DNA of 64,000 nucleotides from Mycobacterium parascrofulaceum ATCC BAA-614 (GCF_000164135.1 NZ_GG770555.1:896129-960128), one strand, 5' to 3'. Shown: positions 17,864 through 27,140, numbered from the stretch's first letter. Notes: generated by a model not told the origin, from the sequence alone. Program-made: numbers and translations.

Positions 17864-19063
17864 CTAGAGTCCGATACGTTTGGCAATGATCTCATTCATG
17901 ATTTCGTTGGTGCCGCCGCCTATTCCGAGAATCCGGCAGTCTCGGTAGTGTCTCTCGATCTCAGACTCACGCATGTAGCCCATCCCACCAAAGATCTGAA
18001 CCGCCTCATTGACCACGTAGTCGCACGCATACACAGCGGTGTTCTTGGCCATCGACACCTCGGCAACGACATCCTCCCCCGCTAGCCACCTCTGCATGAC
18101 CGCACGGGTATAGGTGCACGCCACGTCGACCTGTCGAGCCATCTCCGCGAGCTTATGGCGAATGACCTGGCGCCCCGTCAAGGGTCTACCGAACGTTTCA
18201 CGCTCCCGCGCCCAACTCTTGGCGAGATCGAGAGCCCGACCCGCCGTCGCGTACGCCTGGACGGCGATGCCGAGCCGTTCAGCCTGAAATTGCTGCATGA
18301 TCTGCAAAAACCCGCTGTTTGCTGCCCCCACCAGGTTCTCAGCCGGTACGCGAACGTCGACGAAAGACAACTCGGCGGTGTCGCTACATCGCCATCCCAT
18401 CTTGTCCAACCGGCGGGACACTTCGAATCCAGGCGAATTCTTGTCGATCACGAGCAATGAAACTCCACCGTAACCCGGTCCGCCGGTGCGTACCGCCGTA
18501 GTAACGAAGTCCGCCCGAACTCCGCTGGTGATGAACGTCTTTGCTCCGTTGACCACGTAGGTGTCGCCGTCGCGCACTGCGCGTGTGCGCAAATTCGCGA
18601 CATCTGAACCTGCCCCAGGCTCGGTAACGCCCAGCGAGCCGATCATCTTTCCTGCGAGCGTCGGACGGACATATCGTTCAATCAGGGCGTCGGAGCCATT
18701 GGCGGCAATGTGGGGAAGGGCAATGCCATGGGTGAACAAGGCGGCGCAGACGCCAGTGGACCCGCCTGCGGCCAGGATGGCCTCAGTGACCAGTGCAGAG
18801 TCAATCGCATTGCCGCCGCTGCCGCCGACTTCTTCCGGGAACCCGATTCCGAGAAGCCCCACCTCGGCAGCATTGAGATGCAGGTCGCGCGGAATCTCAC
18901 CCACGTGCTCCCATTCCGCTAGCTTCGGCGCGATTTCACGTTCCACGAAAGACCGCGCCATTTGGCTCAGCGCTCGTCGCTCCGGCGTGGTCCACACCTC
19001 CGGGGCGATAGCGAAACGAGCAGCCCCATCCCCGCTTGCCGTGGTCGTGCCAGCGTCCGTCAT
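17864..19063 (-). CDS. Acyl-CoA dehydrogenase (FadE-type)
   Basis: A 399-residue FAD enzyme that oxidises an acyl-CoA to its 2,3-enoyl form. Seen: the FAD/substrate signature SLGVTEPGAGSDVANLRT, NGAKTFITSGVRADF, FGRPLTGRQVIRHKLAEMA, and the C-terminal IFGGMGYMRESEIERHYRDCRILGIGGGTNEIM. ATG 19063 follows GGAGG at five bases; 44 codons of open frame upstream lack family similarity. It is the last gene of the leftward Block A series, 159 bases after the alcohol dehydrogenase. Substrate specificity cannot be read from sequence. Confidence 0.9.
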   Translation of the reverse strand: MTDAGTTTASGDGAARFAIAPEVWTTPERRALSQMARSFVEREIAPKLAEWEHVGEIPRDLHLNAAEVGLLGIGFPEEVGGSGGNAIDSALVTEAILAAGGSTGVCAALFTHGIALPHIAANGSDALIERYVRPTLAGKMIGSLGVTEPGAGSDVANLRTRAVRDGDTYVVNGAKTFITSGVRADFVTTAVRTGGPGYGGVSLLVIDKNSPGFEVSRRLDKMGWRCSDTAELSFVDVRVPAENLVGAANSGFLQIMQQFQAERLGIAVQAYATAGRALDLAKSWARERETFGRPLTGRQVIRHKLAEMARQVDVACTYTRAVMQRWLAGEDVVAEVSMAKNTAVYACDYVVNEAVQIFGGMGYMRESEIERHYRDCRILGIGGGTNEIMNEIIAKRIGL

Positions 19064-19222
19064 CTCAGCCTCCAGAGAATTTGATAAATGATCTATGAGG
19101 TGTCTGATGCTTGCCGTCCTCACGACGGGAAAGAAGGACGCGACGCCAACCACCCAAGCGGCCCGGCCGCATGATCTGCAGCGACGCAAGGACATGAAGA
19201 CCAGCAGTGGGCATGATGCTCT

Positions 19223-20329
19223 TCAGAACCGGACCAGCCCTCGGATGTTTTTTCCTGAACGCATATCCTCGTAGCCCTCATTGATTTGGTCGAGGGAGTA
19301 TTCGCGGGTGACCAATTCATCGAGCTTCAACAACCCAGCGGAGTACAGCTCGACCAGTCGCGGAATATCGTGCGGCGCATTGGATGAGCCATACAAAGCG
19401 CCACGAATCTGCTTCTCGTAAAGCGTCATTTCAAGCAGTGATCCTGAGATCGATGAGTCGTCGGGGTGCCCGATGGCCGTGACCACGACGCGCCCGCGCT
19501 TTCCGACCAAGGCCAGCGCTTCCGCGGTGTAGGAGGCCTCAGCCACATCGGTGGTGAGGATGCAGACATCAGCCAGCTTGCCCAGCGTCATATCGCTGAC
19601 CAGCGACCAAGCTTCATCCATCGAGGCCGCGGTGTGCGTCGCACCGAACCCGCTCGCTTGCTCTCGCTTGAACTTCACCGGATCGACCGCCACAATCGCC
19701 AGCGCTCCCGCGATTCGCGCGCCCTGAATCGCATTCATTCCGATTCCGCCCGCTCCCACTACCACGACGGTGTCCCCGGCGCGCACCTCCCCAGTCCGCA
19801 CCGCAGATCCGTAACCGGTCGTGACGCCGCAACCGATCAAGGCTGCCCGATCCAGGGGGATTCCGCCGTCAATCTTGACCACGGACGCCTGCGGCACCAC
19901 TGTGTACTCGGAAAACGTCCCGAGCAAACACATCTGCCCGACGTCCTCGCCTCGTGCGTGAAAGCGATAGGTGCCGTCGATCTGCGGTCCCATCATGAGC
20001 GCCGCTCCCAACTCACAGAGATTGCCCATGCCGCGCGCGCAGTACGAGCAGCGCCCACACGAGGGAAGGAAGGTCAAGATGACAGAATCACCTTCGGACA
20101 GTTCCTCAACCCCTTCGCCGCACTCCACGACTGTGCCAGCACCCTCATGACCCCCCACTACCGGCAATGGGATCGGGAGGTCGCCGGTCACCAGATGTTC
20201 GTCGGAATGGCACAAGCCGGTGGCCGCCAGCCGCACGAGGACCTCCCCGGGACCTGGCGGATCCAAATCGACTTCTTCGACCTCCCACTTCTGCTCCAAG
20301 CCCCACAAAACAGCCGCACGTGTCTTCAT
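19223..20329 (-). CDS. NDMA-type zinc alcohol dehydrogenase (AdhD/AdhB-like)
   Basis: A 368-residue medium-chain zinc dehydrogenase that interconverts alcohols and aldehydes, probably with a tightly bound nicotinamide cofactor as in the mycobacterial NDMA-dependent group. Motifs: catalytic zinc ligands in AATGLCHSDEHL and GGHEGAGTV, structural zinc Cys cluster SCGRCSYCARGMGNLC, cofactor loop VVVVGAGGIGMNAIQGARIAG, and the C-terminal GKNIRGLVRF. The length equals what I recall for Rv3086 (AdhD) of the mymA operon. It would process alcohols produced by the P450 or esterase encoded upstream. Confidence 0.9.
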   Translation of the reverse strand: MKTRAAVLWGLEQKWEVEEVDLDPPGPGEVLVRLAATGLCHSDEHLVTGDLPIPLPVVGGHEGAGTVVECGEGVEELSEGDSVILTFLPSCGRCSYCARGMGNLCELGAALMMGPQIDGTYRFHARGEDVGQMCLLGTFSEYTVVPQASVVKIDGGIPLDRAALIGCGVTTGYGSAVRTGEVRAGDTVVVVGAGGIGMNAIQGARIAGALAIVAVDPVKFKREQASGFGATHTAASMDEAWSLVSDMTLGKLADVCILTTDVAEASYTAEALALVGKRGRVVVTAIGHPDDSSISGSLLEMTLYEKQIRGALYGSSNAPHDIPRLVELYSAGLLKLDELVTREYSLDQINEGYEDMRSGKNIRGLVRF

Positions 20330-20477
20330 GTTGAAGTCCCTTCTATCGAATTACGCTTCTCGAGTAGTTATCCCGACCGCGCACGGTGGTCGCGCGAACT
20401 GTCCTGGATGATCTCCGGGCACATCGCCCAGAGGCCCGCGCCGCTCACCCGTGCCCGGGCGCGGTACCGCACCGACA

Positions 20478-20888
20478 TCACACATTGAGCAGGTCGTGAC
20501 GCTTGTCGGCCTCAAGGATTGCCCGGTATTCCGGAAAGAGGTTCTTTGCCTGCGGTATGAGCTTGATCAGTTTGGTGACAGGACCTTTCGCTCGTACAGT
20601 TCCTTTCGCCATCGCCATGGTCAAGTTCACCTTCCCCAACCAGAACCTGTTGCCGGTATCCGCGGACATGAACAATTCGACATTCGGTGTAACGCCACTG
20701 TCCGCGCCGGTCTCTACGACCTTCTCCGGCATATCCACGGTTAGTACCGCATCCGGATCGGTGTAGTGGATCCGTAACACCACCCCGGACCCGGCAAGTC
20801 TGTTCGCAAGGTCTTCGTTCTCCAAACCTCGTCGAAAGATGCCGGCGAGGTAGCGGTAAACCTCTTCCGCATCAGCGAAGACAGCCAT
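20478..20888 (-). CDS. SCP2 sterol-carrier-like lipid-binding protein
   Basis: A 136-residue single-domain protein. PNVELFMSADTGNRFWLGKVNLTMAMAKGTVRAKGPVTKLIKLIP fits the SCP2 fold, whose hydrophobic tunnel binds fatty acyl, sterol or isoprenoid lipids. There is no signal peptide, so it should be cytosolic. The start follows GGGAG at a normal distance. Placement among acyl-CoA enzymes and P450 genes suggests it delivers a hydrophobic substrate to them. Ligand unknown. Confidence 0.82.
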   Translation of the reverse strand: MAVFADAEEVYRYLAGIFRRGLENEDLANRLAGSGVVLRIHYTDPDAVLTVDMPEKVVETGADSGVTPNVELFMSADTGNRFWLGKVNLTMAMAKGTVRAKGPVTKLIKLIPQAKNLFPEYRAILEADKRHDLLNV

Positions 20889-20979
20889 CGTGATTCTCCC
20901 TTCTTATGACACAATTCAAAGCGCTCAAATAAATCTGCTGGGTCGCAACCAGTTCGGCTTGCTCCGAAGCAATCAGAAC

Positions 20980-22038
20980 TCATAGGAGTAGATCTCCTGC
21001 CTCCCTCAGCGCCTCCGCGAGTCGACGTTCGGCTGTCGGCAATTGCGCAGCCACGGACGCGGCGCCGCTCGCTCTTCGGTGCGGATCTGCACCGCGGTCA
21101 TAAGCGGCGTGCGCAACCGCGGTCCACAACTCAGATGCGGTCTTTGCAGCCTCCGCTGCTTTAAACGCAGGTTCGAAACTCAACTCTTCAGCGACGCGCC
21201 GACATCCACGTGCTTGCAGATCTCGGAACAGACCGCCTCCGGTTCCGGCTTTTTCGATGAAGGCGCTCAGCGCAAACAAGGCTCCGTCGAGGGTGTCGTC
21301 GTCAAAGATCTTCGGCCACCGCTTGAGATCCTCCACAAAAGTCGATACCCCTGGTAGCCCACGCACCTGAATTTCACAATCGGAGTCCTCGGTGATCGGC
21401 GCGCTCACACACGAACCCTGCATCGCGTCCGCGGACCTACGGAAGGCCGACCGGGCAGCATTGCCGAGATCTGGTGCCGCGCCGGGCCACTCGACTACGT
21501 AGGTGGTGTGCCGCGTGGGGACGGGAAATCCCGTCGATGCCCGCGCCTTCCGTAGATTCTCGTAAGGCACGGCTTGAGGTGTATCGCGATCGTTATCGAC
21601 CACGAAGGCGAGTTCCTCGTCGTCGTCGTACCCTACGATCACGACATCGTGCCGGCTCATACTCAGACGCGTTCTCAGATAGGGCAATTCGGCGATGTCA
21701 GTCCACACCATGACCGGCGTACCGGCATCGATCTGTTCGGTCACCCATTTCCACCCGAGATCGGGGTCGTCTGTCGAACGACACTCGAAGCGCGCGCCCA
21801 ACCGGGTCAAGTATTCGTCTTCGAGGTCCGCGCTGCGTCCAACGAGGTAGATCGGTGGACGTAGGTGGGCCGAGCGAACATACGAGAAGTCGAGGGCCCC
21901 GCCGAGAGCAAACACGATGCCTTCGTCCGGGGTGTCATCACCCCAACGGATCCCGGCCCATTCGGTCAAATCCCGAAGAGCCCCCGATCCGCAGTGGCCG
22001 CCCATGTCGTGGCGATACGGCACCACCATCGATGCCAT
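20980..22038 (-). CDS. BtrH N-terminal / DUF4872 protein (papain-fold acyltransferase candidate)
   Basis: A 352-residue protein. The N-terminus PYRHDMGGHCGSGALRDL carries His15 and Cys16, the conserved start of BtrH-type proteins; RHDVVIVGYDDDEELAFVVDND gives the matching His and acidic residue of a papain-like triad. In butirosin synthesis BtrH moves an acyl group from a carrier protein to the product. The C-terminal helical half (DGALFALSAFIEKAGTGGGLFRDL) fits DUF4872. ATG 22038 follows AGGAGG. Its presence between an SCP2 protein and acyl-CoA dehydrogenase suggests acyl transfer from CoA to an unknown acceptor. Confidence 0.75.
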   Translation of the reverse strand: MASMVVPYRHDMGGHCGSGALRDLTEWAGIRWGDDTPDEGIVFALGGALDFSYVRSAHLRPPIYLVGRSADLEDEYLTRLGARFECRSTDDPDLGWKWVTEQIDAGTPVMVWTDIAELPYLRTRLSMSRHDVVIVGYDDDEELAFVVDNDRDTPQAVPYENLRKARASTGFPVPTRHTTYVVEWPGAAPDLGNAARSAFRRSADAMQGSCVSAPITEDSDCEIQVRGLPGVSTFVEDLKRWPKIFDDDTLDGALFALSAFIEKAGTGGGLFRDLQARGCRRVAEELSFEPAFKAAEAAKTASELWTAVAHAAYDRGADPHRRASGAASVAAQLPTAERRLAEALREAGDLLL

Positions 22039-22087
22039 CAGTCCTCCTCCTCTAGATGACTAACGTGCGGGCGGCAACTCCTCTGAG

Positions 22088-23233
22088 TCATAGGGAACGC
22101 GAGATGATTTCCTTCATCACCTCGTTCGTGCCGGCATAGATTTTTTGCACGCGCTGATCCACCCACAACCTCGAGATGGGGTACTCGGTCATGTAGCCAT
22201 ATCCGCCGTGAAGCTGCATACAGTCATCGAGTACCTTCATCGCTCGCTCAGTGGTCCACCACTTCGCCATGGCGACGGTCTGCACGTCGAGTTGACCCGC
22301 AAGGTGCAGGTCGATGCAGTAGTCGAGGAACACTCGTGCGATGCGCGTTTCTGTCGCGGCTTCAGCCAGCGTGAACTTAGTGTTCTGAAAGCCAAAGACA
22401 GGCCGACCGAACGCCTCCCGCTCACGGGTGTACTTGAGCGTCTGCTCCAGGGCAAGTTCCATCGCTGCGACAGCCCCCACCGCGACGATGAGTCGCTCTT
22501 GTGGCAGCTGCGTCATCAGCTGAATGAAGCCCTGTCCCTCAGACTGGCCCAGTAGATGCGAGCGCGGAACTCTCACTTCATCGAAGAACAACTCGGAGGT
22601 GTCCTGGCCGCGCTGGCCGATTTTGTCGAGAACCTTGCCGCGCCGGAATCCCGCCCGGTCAGCCTCGACAACGATCAAAGAGATGCCCGCAGCGCCCTGG
22701 CTCGGATCTGTCTTGGCAACAACGATGATGAGGTCGGCCTGTTGGCCGTTGGTGATGAAAGTCTTGGAGCCGGTGATCACGTACTCGTCACCGTCCAGGA
22801 GGGCTTTTGTCTTGACGCTCTGCAGATCGGACCCGGTCCCCGGTTCTGTCATGGCGATCGCCCCGATCATTTCACCGGACGCCATCTTGGGAAGCCACTG
22901 CGCGCGCAGCTCTTCAGTCGCGTACTGCAGGATGTAGTGGGCGACGATTCCGCTGTGCAGTCCCGCGCCCCATGAGCTGTCACCTATGCGGGCCTGCTCT
23001 TCAAGCACGACCGCTTCGTGCGCGAAAGTGCCACCGCCTCCGCCGTATTCCTCAGGTATAGACATGCAGAGCAGGCCCAGCTCGCCTGCTCGGTTCCACA
23101 GTTCTCGGTCGACGTGGTGCTGGTCTGCAAAGCGGTTCGCATGCGGCGCCAATTCGGCCGAGAAGAACTTCGCAGCGAGGTCACGAAGCTCGAGTAATTC
23201 GGCATTCATCCAGGGAGAGATTGGTGAGGACAT
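22088..23233 (-). CDS. Acyl-CoA dehydrogenase (FadE-type)
   Basis: A 381-residue acyl-CoA dehydrogenase: IPEEYGGGGGTFAHEAVVLEE, AIAMTEPGTGSDLQSVKT (FAD loop), GSKTFITNGQQADLIIVVAKTD, FGRPVFGFQNTKFTLAEAATE and the C-terminal LHGGYGYMTEYPISRLWVDQRVQKIYAGTNEVMKEII, where the family's catalytic acidic residue lies. ATG 23233 follows GGAAGG. It is 38 bases downstream of the acyl-CoA ligase stop and likely co-transcribed, so the ligase product may be its substrate. Confidence 0.92.
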   Translation of the reverse strand: MSSPISPWMNAELLELRDLAAKFFSAELAPHANRFADQHHVDRELWNRAGELGLLCMSIPEEYGGGGGTFAHEAVVLEEQARIGDSSWGAGLHSGIVAHYILQYATEELRAQWLPKMASGEMIGAIAMTEPGTGSDLQSVKTKALLDGDEYVITGSKTFITNGQQADLIIVVAKTDPSQGAAGISLIVVEADRAGFRRGKVLDKIGQRGQDTSELFFDEVRVPRSHLLGQSEGQGFIQLMTQLPQERLIVAVGAVAAMELALEQTLKYTREREAFGRPVFGFQNTKFTLAEAATETRIARVFLDYCIDLHLAGQLDVQTVAMAKWWTTERAMKVLDDCMQLHGGYGYMTEYPISRLWVDQRVQKIYAGTNEVMKEIISRSL

Positions 23234-23271
23234 GATTACCTTCCGACAGTTGGAATTTCAGGGATTTGACG

Positions 23272-24903
23272 TTATGACGTTTCGATTTCGATGAGGTATT
23301 CGCCGGCAGAGTGGCGCGCACGGATGGCCTTTTTGTCGTACTTTCCGACGCTCGTTCTCGGAATATCGGACACGAAGCTCCATCGCTCGGGAATCCACCA
23401 TTTGGCGACTTTGTCCGCAAGGAACGATCGGAGTTGGTCAATGTCAACATCGGTTCCGGGGTGGACGACGACAAGCGCCAACGGCCTTTCCTGCCATTTA
23501 TCGTCCGCGACGCCGACTACCGCCGCTTCGTACACGGCAGGGTGGCCGATCAGCGTGTTTTCCAGCTCCACCGAGGAGATCCATTCGCCACCTGACTTGA
23601 TGACGTCTTTCGAGCGGTCGGTCAGTGTCAGATAGCCCTCGGCCTCGATCTTGCCCACATCACCGGTACGCAGCCATCCTTCGTCGAACTTCTCCGTATC
23701 GTTGTCTCCGAAATAGGACCCGGTGATCCAGGGACCGCGCGCCTGGATCTCCCCAACTGATTGCCCGTCCCACGGCACGTCTTTCCCGTCGTCGTCCCGC
23801 AACCGGATTTCGACACCGCAGATCGGCCGGCCCTGGGATGCGCGCAGCTCCCAGCGCCGCGTCGCGTCGGCTCTGTGAGGCGGACGTGCAACGGTCGCCA
23901 ACGGAGAGGTTTCGGTCATACCCCAGGCCTGCACAATGGGCACGTCGTACTTCTCTTCGAATGCCCGCATCAACGAAAGCGGAACAGCAGACCCCCCGCA
24001 CGCGACCAGCCGTAACGAAGAAATGTCCCGCTCAGGGTGCGAATCCAGATATCGGTCGACATCGTTCCAGATCGTCGGCACTGCACCGGCCAAGGTCGGT
24101 CTGGTGTCTTCGATGATCGACACCAACGGTTCGGCTTGGAGATACCGGTCAGGCAGTACCAGATCCGCACCGGACATCAACGCTGCGTAAATAAGCCCCC
24201 ACGCATTGGCGTGAAACATTGGGACGATGGCCAGCAGACGGTCGGCCTCGCTGACTGACAAAGCGTTAGCTGTGCAGGCGGTCAGGGAGTGAAGGTACGT
24301 CGAACGGTGGCTGTAGACGACGCCTTTGGGATCTCCGGTGGTACCGCTCGTATAACACATGGCCGCGGCGGACAGCTCGTCGAGCTCAGGCCAGTCGAAT
24401 GATTCTTCTTGGCCGGCAAGCACTTCCTCGTAACGCAGAACGGTCTTCCCGCATCCCTGTAGCGGGGCAAGGTCGCCCTCTCCGGTGACGATGACGGTGT
24501 GCACCGACGCCATCGCTGGGAGCGCGCGCGCCAACAACGGGGCAACCGAAGCGTCGACTAGGACGATCTGATCGCTCGCGTGGTTGGCGATGTACGCCAG
24601 TTGCTCTGGGGCCAAACGAATGTTGAGCGTGTGCAGGACCGCGCCCATGGAGGGAATCGCACAGTAGGCCTCCAGATGTTCCTGGTTGCTCCACTGGAAG
24701 GTGGCCACGCGTTGGTCTGCCGTGACGCCAAGACTGCGCAGCGCATTGGCAAGGCGAGCCACTCGCGCCAGCACAATGCGGTAAGGCGTTCTCCGATATC
24801 CATTTCCGGTCGGAGTGACGACCTCGCTGTCACCGTGTATGGCTGCCGCATGCTGGACGATCGCCGACACCGTGAGCGGAACATTTTGCATTGTGCTTTG
24901 CAT
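23272..24903 (-). CDS. Fatty-acid/acyl-CoA ligase (FadD-type, AMP-forming)
   Basis: A 543-residue ANL-superfamily ligase that activates a carboxylic acid as acyl-AMP and transfers it to CoA. Motifs: P-loop AAMCYTSGTTGDPKGVVYSHRS, VPMFHANAWG, AWGMTETSPLATV, EGWLRTGDVGKIEAEGYLTLTDRSKDVIKSGGEWIS and the C-terminal Lys in PRTSVGKYDKKAIR. The length and GEWISS motif fit medium/long-chain FadD enzymes and resemble FadD13 of the mymA operon, by memory. It is 14 bases downstream of the transglutaminase-like gene, in the same operon. Confidence 0.93.
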   Translation of the reverse strand: MQSTMQNVPLTVSAIVQHAAAIHGDSEVVTPTGNGYRRTPYRIVLARVARLANALRSLGVTADQRVATFQWSNQEHLEAYCAIPSMGAVLHTLNIRLAPEQLAYIANHASDQIVLVDASVAPLLARALPAMASVHTVIVTGEGDLAPLQGCGKTVLRYEEVLAGQEESFDWPELDELSAAAMCYTSGTTGDPKGVVYSHRSTYLHSLTACTANALSVSEADRLLAIVPMFHANAWGLIYAALMSGADLVLPDRYLQAEPLVSIIEDTRPTLAGAVPTIWNDVDRYLDSHPERDISSLRLVACGGSAVPLSLMRAFEEKYDVPIVQAWGMTETSPLATVARPPHRADATRRWELRASQGRPICGVEIRLRDDDGKDVPWDGQSVGEIQARGPWITGSYFGDNDTEKFDEGWLRTGDVGKIEAEGYLTLTDRSKDVIKSGGEWISSVELENTLIGHPAVYEAAVVGVADDKWQERPLALVVVHPGTDVDIDQLRSFLADKVAKWWIPERWSFVSDIPRTSVGKYDKKAIRARHSAGEYLIEIETS

Positions 24904-24917
24904 CGTGTAGTGCCCTT

Positions 24918-25571
24918 TCAGGCGAAGAGGTCGGGACGGCTGTTCGGCTGATCGATGAATGTGCCGTAATGCGTTCTCAGTGCTTGCAGGATGTCTGCTA
25001 GGGGTAGATCGTCGTAGGCTCCCCGGTCGCGCAGATACTCCATGTGCTGGGTGCCGTCAGCGGTGAAACCATGGAGTAGCGCGTCGCTACGGCCGTCGAA
25101 CTCGATCGGCGAGACACCGAAGCGTGCGCACAGCTCGCGATTGAACGCCGGGGTGGCCTTTACCCACGCACCGTTGAGGAACATGAGACTGTAGCCGTGG
25201 TAGACGAAAACGTCGCTACCACCCATCCGCTCGCGCAATGCCTTGGTCTGGAGGTGGTTTCGGACGTCGGCGAACCCCAGCCGCGCCGGGATTCCCGCCG
25301 CTCGGCACGCTGCAGTCAAGAGCACGGCCTTCGGGACGCAGTAGGCCCGTTCTGCGGTCGCGACGGTGCTGGCGCGATACGCGTGCGGGTTGTCGGTCAC
25401 CGTGTAGGGGTCGTACCAAATGGAGTCACGGACCGCGGTGAAGATGGCGATGGCCTTCTCGGTGTCGCCGCAGGCATCACGGATCGTCGATGACACGAAG
25501 TCACGTACCGAATCTTGTTGCCAGTCAAGAAACTCCGTGGGTTCGAGGTAGGGCCTGTGGTCGACGGTCAT
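24918..25571 (-). CDS. Transglutaminase-like (papain-fold) protein coupled to the P450
   Basis: A 217-residue protein of the transglutaminase-like superfamily. Cys78 in TVATAERAYCVPKAVLLTAACRAAGIPARLGFADVRNH is the expected nucleophile and His125 in VFVYHGYSLMFLNGAWVKATPAFN the second residue; the canonical third acidic residue is replaced in KATPAFN. ATG 25571 overlaps the P450 stop as ATGA, so translation is coupled. Cytosolic, no signal peptide. The role may be cleavage or formation of an amide, peptide or ester bond in the pathway; the pairing with a P450 is unusual and no function is established. Confidence 0.78.
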   Translation of the reverse strand: MTVDHRPYLEPTEFLDWQQDSVRDFVSSTIRDACGDTEKAIAIFTAVRDSIWYDPYTVTDNPHAYRASTVATAERAYCVPKAVLLTAACRAAGIPARLGFADVRNHLQTKALRERMGGSDVFVYHGYSLMFLNGAWVKATPAFNRELCARFGVSPIEFDGRSDALLHGFTADGTQHMEYLRDRGAYDDLPLADILQALRTHYGTFIDQPNSRPDLFA

Positions 25572-27025
25572 CGGCGCTTCAACTGCAACGGAAGTCCGTC
25601 CACCGGAATGGGCAGGGAGGTGTTGTCCCATCGGACGTGATAGTTCTCCGGCACCGTCCAGGTGAGCGAACGCAGCATCCTGTGCAGGATTGCTTTGACC
25701 TCGAGCGTCCCGAATTGCATGCCGATGCACTTGTGCGCTCCACCTCCGAACGGAACCCAGGCGAATCGGTGGTGTTGGTCTTCGCGCCGAGGCTCGTCGA
25801 AACGTGAGGGATCGAACCGCCCCGGATCACTCCAGATCGTTCGATCGAAGTGATTTACGGCAGGCGTTATAGCGCATAACGTGTTCGAGGGGATGTGATA
25901 TCCATCGATGGCGACATCTCGAACCGTCTTGCGCATCACCAGCGGAACAGGTGCAAGCAGTCTGAGCGCTTCCTTGATCACGAGGTCGATGACCGTCATC
26001 TTCTCCAGGGCCTCGATGTCCGGCAACCCGTCACCGATGGCCGCGGCTTCCGCAGCCGCAGCCTCCTGCCACTGCGGATACTTGGCAAGGAAATAGGTGA
26101 CCGCTGTGGTGGTGATCGTCGAGGTGTCGTGGGCCGCCATCATCAAGAAGATCATGTGATTCACCACATCCTCGTCGGAAAACCGCTCCCCGTCTTCGGT
26201 CGTGGCTTGACAGAGAGCAGCGAACAGATCCTCCGTTTCACCGGCTCGCGCGGCCGGCAGATGCCGGAAGAAGTAGTCCTCCAAAACGCGCCGCCCTTGC
26301 ACACCAGCGCGGAATCTGGTTCCCGGAAGCGGAGCACGCACAAGGGAACTCGCCGCCCGGACCGTAGCGACGAACGCCTTGTTGACAGCATCGCTCTCGT
26401 CCTTGCCGCGGCCGCCCATGAAGACGTCGGTAGCGATGTCGAGGGTGAGTTCCTTCAACAGTGGGTAGATTCGAACCGACGGGCCCACCGGCCACGCAGG
26501 CACTGCCGAGCGAACGCATGGCGTTACCTGTTCGACGTATCCGGTCAGGCGCGGACGCGTAAACGCCTCCTGCATGATGCGCCGGTGCATCAAGTGCTCG
26601 TCGAAGCTCATGAGCATCAAACCGCGATGGAAGAAGGCGTCGATCAGGAAGGACCAGCCATCCTGAGAGAATGCCTTCGCTTCGCTCGTGAACGCCTCTC
26701 GAGTGGCGTCAGGGCCGGCGATGACCACCATCTTGGTGCCGAACGCGCCCATCCACGACACCGAACCCAGACGGTCGTAGCGCTCTCGACTGAAATCCGA
26801 GCCGAATCGGATGTAGTCGAGCGTGTGACCTACGAAGGGCAGTCCGGCATCCCCCCGGACGGCTTTCAATCCACTGCCCGCGGGTGCCGGTGCCAGTTCA
26901 CGAACCGGCCAGTCCCGGCTCCATCGACGCCATCTGTCGTCGACGGCGTGAGGCGCGGGGACCATGATCACAGAGGACAACCGCTCCTTCACGTGGTGCG
27001 CAGGTGCGAGAAGGTGATTCGTCAT
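25568..27025 (-). CDS. Cytochrome P450, CYP136-like
   Basis: A 485-residue P450 monooxygenase. The I-helix FLMMAAHDTSTITTTA, the K-helix EALR, and the heme loop FGGGAHKCIGMQFG with its Cys ligand are all present. Long stretches (GSGLKAVRGDAGLPFVGH, FFHRGLMLMSFDEHLMHRRIMQEAF, VNHMIFLMMAAHDTST, IPVDGLPLQLKRR) match what I recall of M. tuberculosis CYP136 (Rv3059), whose substrate is unclear. ATG 27025 follows AGGAGG. No ferredoxin is encoded beside it; the ferredoxin of Block C is 27 kb away. An inverted repeat 58-85 bases upstream is a candidate operator. Confidence 0.88.
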   Translation of the reverse strand: MTNHLLAPAHHVKERLSSVIMVPAPHAVDDRWRRWSRDWPVRELAPAPAGSGLKAVRGDAGLPFVGHTLDYIRFGSDFSRERYDRLGSVSWMGAFGTKMVVIAGPDATREAFTSEAKAFSQDGWSFLIDAFFHRGLMLMSFDEHLMHRRIMQEAFTRPRLTGYVEQVTPCVRSAVPAWPVGPSVRIYPLLKELTLDIATDVFMGGRGKDESDAVNKAFVATVRAASSLVRAPLPGTRFRAGVQGRRVLEDYFFRHLPAARAGETEDLFAALCQATTEDGERFSDEDVVNHMIFLMMAAHDTSTITTTAVTYFLAKYPQWQEAAAAEAAAIGDGLPDIEALEKMTVIDLVIKEALRLLAPVPLVMRKTVRDVAIDGYHIPSNTLCAITPAVNHFDRTIWSDPGRFDPSRFDEPRREDQHHRFAWVPFGGGAHKCIGMQFGTLEVKAILHRMLRSLTWTVPENYHVRWDNTSLPIPVDGLPLQLKRR

Positions 27026-27082
27026 GGTTCCTCCTGGACGCTGGGCCGCTTTGACGGCGTCCACCAGTCTTTACAAAGATGC

Positions 27083-27110
27083 CATTGATGTCAATATCTA
27101 GACATTATTG
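27083..27110. promoter_or_regulatory. Inverted repeat upstream of the CYP136-like operon
   Basis: CATTGATGTC-AATATCTA-GACATTATTG has eight of ten matching bases per arm and a perfect ATGTC/GACAT core. It lies in a 115-base gap that is visibly AT rich and probably contains the promoter of the leftward P450-to-dehydrogenase operon. Dimension and form suit a TetR-type operator. Confidence 0.5.
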
Positions 27111-27140
27111 GCCTAGCGGTTAAGTGCGCGTCTCGTGCCC

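Noticed and set aside
19158..19170. GCGGCC-C-GGCCGC symmetry behind the alcohol dehydrogenase as a terminator
   Set aside because: The loop is too short for a stable hairpin without opening the stem, and such GC words are common by chance here.
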